Source of the DNA: Pachyseris speciosa
Lineage: Eukaryota; Cnidaria; Anthozoa; Scleractinia; Pachyseridae
NCBI GenBank assembly: GCA_016490735.1
Contig: JAEMWC010000126.1
Coordinates: 267,001-331,000 of the forward strand
Length of the DNA stretch: 64,000 nt
Direction of reading: 5' to 3'
The notes under the pieces were generated by a model. It was not told where the DNA came from and ran no database searches. It was given only the letters and a program-made list of their open reading frames with translations. Below, piece by piece: positions 55,275 through 64,000 of this stretch. The position numbers were made by a program, and so were the translations under genes. Every line of letters starts with the position of its first letter. Position 1 is the first letter of the stretch.

Positions 55275-55700
55275 TTAATTTGTGAAGTATCCATTAATAA
55301 AATACGCTTGCCTAAAAGGATGCGTTTTGAGCTCTCTCTTAAATATGATAAGATTATCCATAACCCTAAGGCTTGGCGGCAAGGCGTTCCATAAAACCGG
55401 AGCAGTAACTGAGAAGGCTCTATCTCCACTGGTCTTGGCCGATTTTACTGCTGGCCGGCCAAGAATATTATTATTATTATTATTTGATCTTAAATTATAA
55501 TTAGAGTGTTTAAAAGATAAAAGGTTGCTAAGATAGGCTGGTGCAAGGCCATGAAGAGCTTTAAAAATTGTTAAATTGATTTTAAAAATAATTCTAAATT
55601 TAACAGGCAACCAATGAAGCTCTATAATGACAAGTGTGATGTGCGCATAGCGCGGCGTGTTGGTCAGTAACCTGGCAGCTGCATTTTGTACACGTTGCAA
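55275..55700 (-). pseudogene. LINE ORF2 C-terminal region (unit C)
   Basis: Mirror of 5382-5804: IELHWLPVKFRIIFKI, FKALHGLAPAYLSNLL, GDRAFSVTAPVLWNALP. One more Asn codon in the N-run (AAT repeat) than the left copy. Final codons come from the retrozyme. Confidence 0.75.
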
Positions 55701-55753
55701 TTTATGAATATGTACAGCTGGCAGACCATATAATAGTCCATACGACTTATGAC

Positions 55754-56137
55754 TTAAGCTTGTAGTAAAGTCTTTGCAGCTTCAAAAGGGAGGTATTTTC
55801 TGATACGCCTAATGTTGTACAATGAAAAGAAAGCTAACTGGCATGTCTTGTTTATGTGGTTGTGAAAATGGAGATAATAGTCAAACCAGACACCTAAATT
55901 CCTAGCTTCAGTAACTGAAGGTATAGGCGTGTCACCAACTAAAAGACTATCAGTTTGGATTTTACTAAATTGCTGGCGAGTTCCAATGAGCATGAACTCA
56001 GTCTTCTCTTCATTCAGCTTCAACTTATCTTCAACCATCCACGCCCACACAGCCCTAATACACCGCTCCATAGCACACTTTGCCCCCGTCTCACTTTCAA
56101 AACTGCAGGTAAAGTTGAGTGTCGTCTGCATATGCAT
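55754..56137 (-). pseudogene. LINE RT after motif C (unit C)
   Basis: Contains MVEDKLKLNEEKTEFMLIGT, IPSVTEARNLGVWFDYYLHF and FSLYNIRRIRKYLPF, the part downstream of YADD (near 56130). The microsatellite at 56141-56181 separates it from motif B. Confidence 0.75.
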
Positions 56138-56140
56138 GGA

Positions 56141-56181
56141 CGTTTGGTAGTTGGTAGTTGTAGTTGCTAGTTGGTAGTAAT
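56141..56181 (-). repeat. CAACTAC-type microsatellite inside the RT (unit C)
   Basis: The shorter counterpart of 4890-4937; on this strand read as TAGTTGG units. It replaces the codons between RT motifs B and C and adds a TAG. Confidence 0.75.
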
Positions 56182-56923
56182 AACTTCAAACAGCTTACTA
56201 GCATAGACAGAAAAAAGTAGCGGTCCTAGGCATGACCCTTGAGGAACACCGAATGATAGGTGAGATCTGTCTGACAGTTCCCCGTTAACCGCAACACGCT
56301 GAGAGCGGCCAGACAAGTAGGAGGTGAACCAATTGAGAGCATCTCCTGTGACACCAAACGACGTCTCTAGGCGCCGCAGGAGAAGGGTGTGGTCCACCGT
56401 GTCAAACGCTGCCCTTAAATCAAGCAGTACGAGCAGAGACACGTGCTGGCGATTTCATGTCAAGCAGGATGTCGTTAATTATTTTAAGCAGCGCCGTCTC
56501 AGTACTGTGTGCTTTCCTATAAGCCGACTGCAATACAGGAAATAGTTCGTTATCCGTAACGTGGGTGTACACCTGGTCAAATACTGCCCTCTCGGTAATC
56601 TTGGATACAAATGATAGATTACTGACTGGTCGCAAGTTTTTGTGAGCAGAGTCCTTGGCTCCCTTTTTAAGTAAGGGGTTTACGATCGCTTCCTTCCACT
56701 CGGAAGGGAAGTGTGCAGTAGACAGAGATGCATTTACCATTTTCGTGATAACAGGCAGTAAAACCTCCAATGAGTCACAGACCAGGTTAGTCGGCAATGG
56801 ATCCAATAAGCACGACTTTTTGGCAGAGTTCTTAATAAGGTCACACACATTGCTCTCGCTCAGGGTATCAAAAGAGCGCAGCGTTCGATCTGTGACATCT
56901 GTAGCTAACCTTTCCGGTGGCAC
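56167..56923 (-). pseudogene. LINE reverse transcriptase, motifs A and B (unit C)
   Basis: Two overlapping frames: 56923-56420 with KEAIVNPLLKKG, LRPVSNLSFVSKITERAVF and SAYRKAHSTETALL; 56442-56167 with LLDLRAAFDTVDH and GVPQGSCLGPLLF. A frame change near 56425-56440 separates them, as in the left arm. Motif A keeps its Asp. Confidence 0.8.
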
Positions 56924-57222
56924 TAGACTGCTAGACTGCGATCTGAAGAGCTAAGACAAATCGAGTCAATATCTCGTCGAATGTGCTCTATCTTGCGCAC
57001 AAAGAATTTGCCAATGTCATTTGCCAACACAGTCTTGTCAAGATGACCAGGAAAGCGCGGCACATTATGTGTACCAAGCAGCTTTTTGGCCGCACTAAAG
57101 AGCTTTCTCTGATCGATGCTGTTATCTTCTATGAACTTAGAGTAGAAGTCTTGCCTTGATTTATTCATGAGGTTAGTCACATAGTTTCTCTTCTTCTTGT
57201 AGTCAGCAAAATCTGAGAGCAA
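56923..57222 (-). pseudogene. LINE linker between endonuclease and RT (unit C)
   Basis: 99 codons, three more than the left copy, where PGHLDKTVLAND reads PGHLVLAND. No motif beyond the Lys-rich linker pattern. Confidence 0.6.
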
Positions 57223-57329
57223 CTTTGTTCTTCTCCACTTCCTTTCAGCCTTCCTACGTGAGCGCTTAGCCTTATCAATGGCGTCGCTATACCAGGGTAC
57301 TAGAGGCCTACTGACCCTAGTACGAGTCC

Positions 57330-58205
57330 TTAGGGAGCATGCTTATCGAGCATCGTAGAAAGAGTGGTGTTATACTCCTTAGCGTATGCCTCTAATTCAT
57401 CAGCAGTAGTTGGATCGTCCGCTGCATATAGCGCAGTAGACCGCAAGTCTATTTTCAGCTGCTCCATATCGATGGACTTGATTTTCCGGTAGCTAGTAGT
57501 CTTCACGGAGAGGCCAGGTCTTGGTGGCGTAAGCCAGCACAAAACAGCTGCATGATCAGATATAAACTGATCGATCACAGGCGTGCTGGCGATGAGGCTC
57601 TCAGACATTCGCGTTATGACTAGATCAAGGGTGTGCCCTTCACGATGAGTGGGTTGATCAACATGCTGTTCCAGTCCAAGGCCTTCTAACACCTCTAAGA
57701 GTTTTCGTGCGCAAGAGTCCTGAGTATCGTCCACGTGGATGTTAAAATCACCTGTTATAAGCAGTTGCTCCTTGCATAGCAGCAGAGTCTCAAGATATTC
57801 AGGAAACTCGGAAAGAAATACACTTGTGGGAACACGATGTTCTTCTGAATATGGCGGTCTGTAGATAATAATGAGCCGCATGTTGTGTGGTGACGATTTA
57901 ACAATCCACTCGGAAAACTCGAAAGAGTAGAGGGCGCTAACTCCGGCATTAGCCTTGGAGACAGCAAGCGAATCGCGGTAGATAAGCCCAGTCCCCCCGC
58001 CGCGGCGATCAGGTCTTAGGTGATCAAGAATGCTGTAGCCGACTGGGCAATGCTCTGCTCTGACAGCGGAGTCGTTAGCTGTCAGCCAGTGTTCGGTAAC
58101 GGCAACTAAATCAACTTTGCGTTCGCATATGTAATCAACAATTACCGCTGTTTTGTTTCTCACAGAACGAGCATTGACATTACATAGTACCATTTGCTTG
58201 TGCAA
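57330..58205 (-). CDS. LINE endonuclease domain, intact (unit C)
   Basis: 291 codons in one frame: VNARSVRNK (Asn), VAVTEHWL (Glu), RRGGGTGLIYRDS, LIIIYRPPYS, LLITGDFNIHVDD (Asp and Asn), THREGHTLDLVITR and ISDHAAV (Asp-His). All catalytic residues of an APE-type endonuclease are visible. A stop after DKHAP cuts it from the linker and RT, so it cannot serve a complete ORF2. Confidence 0.8.
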   Translation of the reverse strand: MHKQMVLCNVNARSVRNKTAVIVDYICERKVDLVAVTEHWLTANDSAVRAEHCPVGYSILDHLRPDRRGGGTGLIYRDSLAVSKANAGVSALYSFEFSEWIVKSSPHNMRLIIIYRPPYSEEHRVPTSVFLSEFPEYLETLLLCKEQLLITGDFNIHVDDTQDSCARKLLEVLEGLGLEQHVDQPTHREGHTLDLVITRMSESLIASTPVIDQFISDHAAVLCWLTPPRPGLSVKTTSYRKIKSIDMEQLKIDLRSTALYAADDPTTADELEAYAKEYNTTLSTMLDKHAP

Positions 58206-58245
58206 GTTGAAGCCCGTTTTACATGAAGGACGTAAGTTGATTAAA

Positions 58246-58692
58246 TTATTGGGGTTCCGAAGAGTAGCAATTGGGTTCCCTGTGCTGCGCGTAGAAACGT
58301 TTTGTCCTGGTGCTGCAATTCCATTGTCTGGAGGTGGTAGTGCGAGAGTTATTGTCCACAGGGCCCGGGTTAAGTTTAAAAACTAAATCACCAATAAGCG
58401 GCACGTGGAATGAGGCGGTAGTGTTGGAATAATATGTACACGGACACTTGTGTCTCTTGATGCGCAGCAATCTGAAGAATGTGGGTCGTGGCCTTCCTTT
58501 GTATTGATCTGTGTACACATATCTTGTAGATAATTGAACATTCTGTGTACAGTGCAACAAAAGGATCTTCTCAGTTAATGAGGGTCGTTTGTTCCATATG
58601 CAAATTTCCGTTGCCAAGCTTCCAAAGATGAGTGACCACTTATCTTGATAAACGAAGTTTTTCTGAGTTAATTCGCCGTGTAACTTCTTCAA
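58246..58692 (-). pseudogene. LINE N-terminal ORF with NPGP motif (unit C)
   Basis: Nearly identical to 2386-2832, including LVFKLNPGP. Its frame is not continuous with the endonuclease. Confidence 0.5.
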
Positions 58693-59044
58693 ACTTGTCT
58701 AGTTGCTGCCCCTGGGTTTTAGACAATTAACCCGACCACTCTCAAGATTGAACAGGACTGTGCAGGCGAGGAACAGGACCCAACATGCGGAGGTCGATTC
58801 AGCGTGACTGTTTTAACAGACTCCACGTTTTTAATTTGTCTAAAGTCACACCTTTAGACCGCATGCATAAATTTTTTTTTGCACACTTTTGGGCGTCGAA
58901 GTTCTGTCTTCTGACACGAGTGCTTCGGTTTATCTAGTTATTTATTTTTTTCACACGGAGGTTCTTCTTATCTGTATAACCTCGCCCTAAATCACCTGAT
59001 TTCAACGGCACATACAAACGTAGTATTTAACATGTTCTTCATGG

Positions 59045-59372
59045 TGGTTCGTGATGAGGATGATTAATCTTAAAAATTTCTAATTATCATTAACCAAACT
59101 AACTATTATTATTACTTCAAGTTATGTTCTATGTTGTCTTAAAGGTTCTTGCTCTTCTCGTGTAAATGCTAGCTATCTGTGAATGTATGTGTATACCTAT
59201 TTATTTATTTATTTATTTATTTATTTATTTTATTTTTATTTATTTATGTATTTATTTTTTAACTTGAATTACTAATAATTTATTTTGCTAAATTTGATTG
59301 TAAGCTACACAACCCGCCTCGATTAGCTTTGCTACAAGCGGGTTGTGAAAAGTGAAGTGAAAGTGAAAAGCA
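59045..59372 (+). mobile_element. LINE 3'-end fragment with terminal hairpin (unit C)
   Basis: Mirror of 1727-2035. A (TTTA)n tract at about 59200-59262 is longer than in the left arm; the hairpin CAACCCGC/GCGGGTTG is at about 59310-59347, then GTGAAAAGTGAAGTGAAAG. Confidence 0.45.
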
Positions 59373-60478
59373 TTCTACAAAACAGTCTGTCTTTGATTTG
59401 TATATTTTTATTTCATAGAATCTGATGAACCAGGGAAGGAAAATGCTGGAGCGGAAGGAAATTCAGGCGTCACCATTTGAAAAAACCTTCTAGCTACATA
59501 ACTTGTTGGATGTACGATGAATTAATTCAGCTTTAAAAAATAAAACTGTGAACGTTGCACGTATTCTAACTTCACTATCGCTGTTAATTACCAGTACAAT
59601 GTTCTTCGCGCTAGAGACTTGGTTTATAACCAGTGAAACATGCACAATAATCGCACCGGCTTTTTCTACCCAACAAAATGAAATTTGAAAAGTTACTGCC
59701 CAATGCTTGACTATTTATTCCGACATCTCAACTGATAATCAGTGTGATAGGTAATTTTTATTGTAACTGAATTGTAGTTTTCATAGTATTACCTAACTTC
59801 CCTAAACTGGCGGCGCAAGTTGAAAATCGTCTGCAAAAACTGATGAAAAAGCAAGTGATGGCAATGACAGCTAATTGTTCAAGTGAATAAATTTTCATAA
59901 AGGCAGACGGATATTGAGAGTGTTGTTATGTTCGTTATTGTCCGAAAAACTACCAACTCATACATATCACTGCCGTGTGGTCATCAGTCAAACTGTTTTA
60001 ATGAGTCCCTGTATGTTTAGAGATATTTTGTCATTTTGGTTGAAAATTGGGTTAAAATATAATTGGATTCAAATCTGGGAAACACAGTAGCATATACACC
60101 GGTATTTAGCTCTTTCCATTTCGAAGAGAAAACTAAATAATAAAGAACTTTGACCACTATGACATATTACCGTTAGACCATAAAGCGCAATATGGTGAAA
60201 GATTTCAAAGAGCTGTGAGCCACAAGAAGGCGTTTCTCGAACGTCCCGCAAGTGATTGCGTTTGGAAAACTGTTTCAGGCGCTGAGATTCTATTTTCATT
60301 ACTGGAGATGAAAGCCGAGTTTGGAAATACTTTTACTATTCATGAACTTATTCAAATATTTTCCCTTGGTACATATTACGAAGAATATTCGGATAAGTTC
60401 AGACGGCGAAACAAAATCGAAAACAAAAATAAAATAAGATAGCTTTCGAGAACAGTAAGCTGTAGGTACTATCAAGAA

Positions 60479-60749
60479 ATGGGCTTGTCTGATATGATAA
60501 ACCAGAGCGGCATTCCCCCGTCCGAAAATCCGAGGATAAACTTCCCCTTTCCTCTTCCCAAAACGTTTCCTGAACCCAGTCAGGTGGTCAGTGTTATGTT
60601 TAAACCGAGTAAGTGTGATCTTGATCCTGTGGATGTCTGCCGAACTCGTAACATGAGAAAGCTAACGTTGCAGTATTGAACAACGTCACTGGGACAATCC
60701 CGGCTCTTGGTCAATAGCTCTCCTACACGGAAAAACCCGTAAAAGGCTA
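60479..60749 (-). pseudogene. DIRS-like tyrosine recombinase fragment (unit C)
   Basis: Mirror of left-arm 341-610, holding the part around the R-x-G-E box. The homology ends abruptly at about 60749, inside the recombinase, where LINE ORF1 sequence begins. Confidence 0.6.
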
Positions 60750-60756
60750 CTGAAAA

Positions 60757-61100
60757 CACCTTTCCACCCGGTGAGCCCTTTCGATGTCAACGTCAAGGTC
60801 CAAGTTATCCTTGATCGCTCGTTTAACCTTAGCTTCTGCGACTTCCCAAGTTTCATTGTCAGATTCCGGGACTCCATTCACACGGATATTACTTCTCCGA
60901 CTTTGATTTTCGTGATACTCCATCTTTTGGGAATGAGATGCGAGGTCCTTGCTAATTTTATCAAGTTCTTCGTTAACATCTTCCAGCTTAACATGAATTG
61001 TTTTCAACTCGTCCACATCTTTTTGAGTATACTGCAAACCAATTTTCGTCTCCTACACATCCTTCACTACACTGTCCACCCTCAAAGTCAATGAGGGGGA
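60757..61100 (-). pseudogene. Duplicated LINE ORF1 piece at the outer breakpoint
   Basis: Encodes QYTQKDVDELKTIHVKLEDV through SRRSNIRVNGVPESDNETWEVAEAKV to AHRVER, then runs into the DIRS fragment. It matches 61714-62085 closely, so it is a second copy of that segment, joined at 61120-61136 to the 3' part of the same element (GATCCAGAATGATCC). Confidence 0.7.
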
Positions 61101-61659
61101 ACTGTGAGCTGGAGACTGGGGGTGGATCATTCTGGATCATTGTCTTTACAAAGACTAAAAGTTTTATAGGACTCACATATTTTATTTATTTATTTATTTT
61201 ATTAGCTTCGCCATTTTGTTACAAAGAAAAAAAAAACGTTACAATCAATACGTTTGGCAGGGACATCGCAACAACTAAGTAGCCAATTACTGGGGCCCCA
61301 TAAATAAAATGTATTATATAAAAAGAGAAGGAAAAAACACATTCCATGCAGCACATTATTGGTACATCTAGAAACAAACAAAGGATTAAACTTTAACTGA
61401 GCTAATCTATCAGAATCAAAATTAATAGTACCGCCATTCATAAATTCAAACAGAGTTAGCCGAAATTGCTCATCGTCTAAATAATAAAATGGTAAGGATG
61501 ATAAACTATTTACTTGCTCGTTCGATTTCGAATGACTAAGCGATCGAGGAGAATATATGCCATTTTACCCGCCGAATGTGAGATTGTCTCTTCTGTAAGG
61601 TTGCCGGCGATAGATCTCAGAGATCTTCGCTGATATAAAGATCGGTAGACTTCTCCCGC

Positions 61660-62650
61660 CTAGCTTTGCGCCCTCTGTTTCCAGTCTCTTAATCTGCACA
61701 CGATGGTTCTCGGTTGATTCCGGTTTGCTTGCCCCGACTTGGATTTCCGCCTTTCCACCCGGTGAGCCCTTTCGATGTCAACGTCAAGGTCCAAGTTATC
61801 CTTGATCGCTCGTTCAACCTTAGCTTCTGCGACTTCCCAAGTTTCATTGTCAGATTCCCGGACTCTATTCACACGGATATTACTTCTCCGACTTTGATTT
61901 TCGTGATACTCCATCTTTTGGGAATGAGATGCGAGGTCCTTGCTAATTTTATCAAGTTCTTCGTTAACATCTTCCAGCTTAACATGAATTGTTTTCAACT
62001 CGTCCACATCTTTTTGAGTATACTGCAAACCAATTTTCGTCTCCTACACATCCTTCACTACACTGTCCACCCTCAAAGTCAATGAGGGGGGGCTGTGAGC
62101 TGGAGACTGGGGGTGAGTAGAGGATATACTTGAGGGGGTTAGGGACAGAGAATAACGATCGGTATTTGAGGAAAACGAAAGCAAAACGCCAAAATCAACA
62201 TATTCATTACCCCATGCAAATTTTTGTCTTAGTTTCCGGGTTAACCCTAGAGCCAAGAGCTATGGCTATGCTGGAAAATGGCAGCCGAGGGGAACTTTGA
62301 GGCAGTGTACCTGGAGTAATTGCTGTTATCTCCCATTGAATGGCCTCAGTGGAGGAACGGTCCCCATCACTTTGCGACGCAGGTAAAGAGGCTGTGGGGT
62401 CTTGAGCCAAGCTGTGGTTTCCCTTGGATCCTGGCGCTTGTTGTATTGCATGAGAAAGGGTCGCCAAGACGGATGCAGTGAGAGTACGGAGATCGACGGA
62501 GATCACATTCTGATTGTTTTGGCTGGTCTGGTTTGACTGAGCAGCAACAGCAACGTCTGGGAAAATTTCAGCGAGGTCGCATCCTCGAGTGCGTTTCGGT
62601 CTCCTTTGGGTGTTGACTTGATCGGAATGTGTACGCTTCTTGGGTGGCAT
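61660..62650 (-). pseudogene. L1-type ORF1 protein, third copy
   Basis: The best-preserved N-terminal part: 147 codons from MPPKKRTHSDQVNTQRRPKR without the early stop of the arm copies (SLPASQS follows DPTA). A frameshift near 62210 precedes the coiled-coil/RRM part (62028-61660) with SRRSNIRVNRV and AHRVERRKS. The N-terminus is basic and the coiled coil is full length. Confidence 0.7.
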
Positions 62651-63188
62651 GGCTTATCAATCGAATTTCTCAGGTCAGAAACTCAACGAGATTACGGTAG
62701 AATAAAAAGTAACATGAATCACAGAGGGACAGAACTGGAAATAATGCGCTCCACAACGAAGGAAATGAACAAAGACAATTGACGTTCTAATAACGGCAGA
62801 CGTATTTTAGTGCCTATGGTAAAGTCAGAATACCGAGTGCAAAGGACACACCCAAAAACTGAGCGGTCGGAAAGGATTGTACACACATGTGGTAACTGCC
62901 ATTATACCGAAAAAAGGAGCCGGAGACAGTAAAAGAATTATACGTGTGCAGCCAGAAAAGAGTAGATACGTGTCGTACGTAAGAATGATTGTATAATAAG
63001 TCGTGCAATCAAACAGCTATGAAGCTGAGTAATATGTAGCAGCGCCTAAAAATGGCAATGGCTAACATCAGTAAAGTGGCTGACACAAACAATGTGAGCT
63101 TGAAGCAGCAAAACATCAAAGACTCGGCATATGGCACAACTAAGAGCTGGCAAATAATGACAAGAGCGGTATCAGAACGAAAGCAATC

Positions 63189-63774
63189 TTAAGACACTCC
63201 CTCCGAAGAAGGAGAACTTGGCAAAAGGCGCAAAGATCGCAGGACTACCCCTCTGAGACTACGATACAACTTATGTTGGCCCCTTGAGTTCAGATGAACA
63301 CCATCGGGCGAATAAAAATTGTCTTTCGCCTTCCAAAACGCTCTATGGCCCCAAAATATGACGTATGTTGTAGGGTCTAACACAACCTTTAGGTATGCTA
63401 ACATGCCGACCTTTCAATTAAAAGCCTCAGCTGAGTCTCGGCGAATAGTCTGGCACACGCACACCAACCTCACCCCACACGGCTCGTGTAGGAAATGAAC
63501 AAATTCTTCGAGGGCGGAACCCAATTGCAGTGCCTAAGTCATTACTGCCCAGCTGGAGAATGACGATATCAGGGCGAAAGGAATTGAGGAGATGTGAGTC
63601 CATTTTTAACGTCTTCTCGACTGTTCTACCACCAACTCCATGCCAACGTATTAGCACAGGGGAATAGATTTGAAGGTTAAGATCAAAATAGTCGAAATGG
63701 TTCTGAACGAACTGCTTTAAACGCTTAATAAAGGAATGTCCAAGAATCAACACACGAGGGGTGGAGCTAGACAT
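63189..63774 (-). pseudogene. SGNH-hydrolase-like ORF, best-preserved copy
   Basis: Starts at an ATG (MSSSTPRVLILGHSFIKRL). Ser of GHSF, the glycine segment GVGGRTVEKT, LGSNDL and SPDGVHLNSRG are present, but a frame break between 63427 and 63404, near a short unrelated stretch, separates the first two blocks from the last. No tandem duplication here. Belongs to the same element as ORF1 on present evidence. Confidence 0.65.
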
Positions 63775-64000
63775 GCCCCAACTATTGCCCGAAAAAACCT
63801 ACCCAGCTGAGGTAAAGCGGTACACAAGAAAGAAAGAGAAAATTGTTAAACTTGCCTGAAAACTTCTTTTTCGGTTAAGCACGCCTGAAAACGTCTTTTA
63901 CAGTACCAGAAATCTGTGTTCGGATGTTAACACGATGGGAATGAAGGCGAGAAGGACCACGCGATGAACTGATCTCTGCTACAACCACGTTGTTATTCCA

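Larger units (their letters stand above)
54661..55291 (+). mobile_element. Hammerhead retrozyme, 631 bp, nested in LINE (unit C)
   Basis: Flanked by CATTAATGAAATACGC (54645-54660) and CATTAATAAAATACGC (55292-55307). From left: an inverted partial monomer (54661-54834), a short AGCATTAGCT-rich junction, hammerhead 1, one full 255-bp monomer, hammerhead 2 and a truncated monomer ending GTGAAGTATC. Length equals the left-arm copy. It has no coding capacity and needs a LINE for mobility. Confidence 0.8.
54441..58816 (-). mobile_element. L2/CR1-like LINE, nearly complete (unit C)
   Basis: Mirror of the left-arm LINE with the same nested retrozyme (54661-55291). Its endonuclease frame is intact, and the RT is broken near 56420 and by the CAACTAC microsatellite. 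Because both arms have it at the same place and unit B does not, it inserted in the A/C ancestor. Confidence 0.85.
40375..60750 (-). repeat. Right arm of giant inverted repeat (unit C)
   Basis: Reverse-complement partner of 341-21264. It carries the same order of elements in mirror image: LINE-2 and ORF1, esterase-like ORF, MITE, peroxidase exons, retrozyme-bearing LINE, DIRS fragment. It lacks the 386-bp SINE and the 96-bp tRNA-like insertion of the left arm, and has an in-frame 105-nt deletion in the LINE ORF1. Confidence 0.9.
61137..64000 (-). mobile_element. Composite LINE, third copy (or start of a fourth unit)
   Basis: Same order and orientation as the right arm from 41030 to about 43805: ORF2 N-terminal piece with the (TAAA)n insertion (61175-61360), ORF1 (61660-62650), esterase-like ORF (63189-63774) and upstream sequence. 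The match still holds at the window end. Divergence from the arms is visibly higher than between the arms. Confidence 0.6.

Noticed and set aside
341..60750. Palindrome as a pure assembly artefact
   Set aside because: Arm-specific insertions with target duplications, a coding deletion and different repeat lengths make a copied contig unlikely, although a misjoin of haplotypes is not excluded.

Overview
The window is eukaryotic, from an invertebrate animal and most likely an anthozoan cnidarian (a stony coral is the best guess). The reasons are an AT-rich sequence with spliced genes (GT/AG introns), several APE-type LINEs, a DIRS-type fragment, tRNA-derived SINEs, MITEs, and a hammerhead-ribozyme retroelement of the metazoan retrozyme kind. 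There are no bacterial operons. The taxonomic call is an inference; no barcode gene is present.

The layout is dominated by segmental duplication. A block with one animal haem peroxidase gene occurs three times. Unit A (about 1-21264, gene on minus) and unit C (about 40375-60750, gene on plus) are near-identical arms of a very large inverted repeat of about 20.5 kb each. The roughly 19 kb between them holds unit B (about 22290-40178, gene on minus), an older and more diverged direct copy of the A block. A further piece matching the inner part of the C arm runs from about 61137 to the window end, so more copies may lie beyond.

Each unit has, in order: a DIRS tyrosine-recombinase fragment, an unrecognised intergenic stretch, an L2/CR1-like LINE (A and C only), the five recognisable peroxidase exons, a MITE-bearing flank, and in A and C an esterase-like ORF plus a second LINE with an L1-type ORF1. 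The peroxidase is decayed in two of three copies: A has three single-base deletions in exons; B has two CGA-to-TGA-type nonsense codons, two exon-1 insertions and a lost first Met. Only C is open through all five exons, yet A and C both carry Ile where haem peroxidases have the haem-linking Glu, which B retains.

The LINE of units A and C carries, at its ORF end, a nested 631-bp retrozyme with two type I hammerhead ribozymes 255 bp apart, flanked by a 16-bp target-site duplication and with a 5' inversion. Intron 4 of unit B holds a roughly 3.9 kb insertion with an intact intronless 619-codon gene (SAP-like, SWIM zinc finger, YqaJ-type nuclease) and an inverted partial second copy of its 5' end next to a THAP-domain exon. 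Several insertions are present in one unit and absent at the matching site of another, so the order of events can be read: A-B split, then LINE and retrozyme insertion in the A/C ancestor, then inverted duplication, then SINE insertions only in A and a coding deletion only in C.
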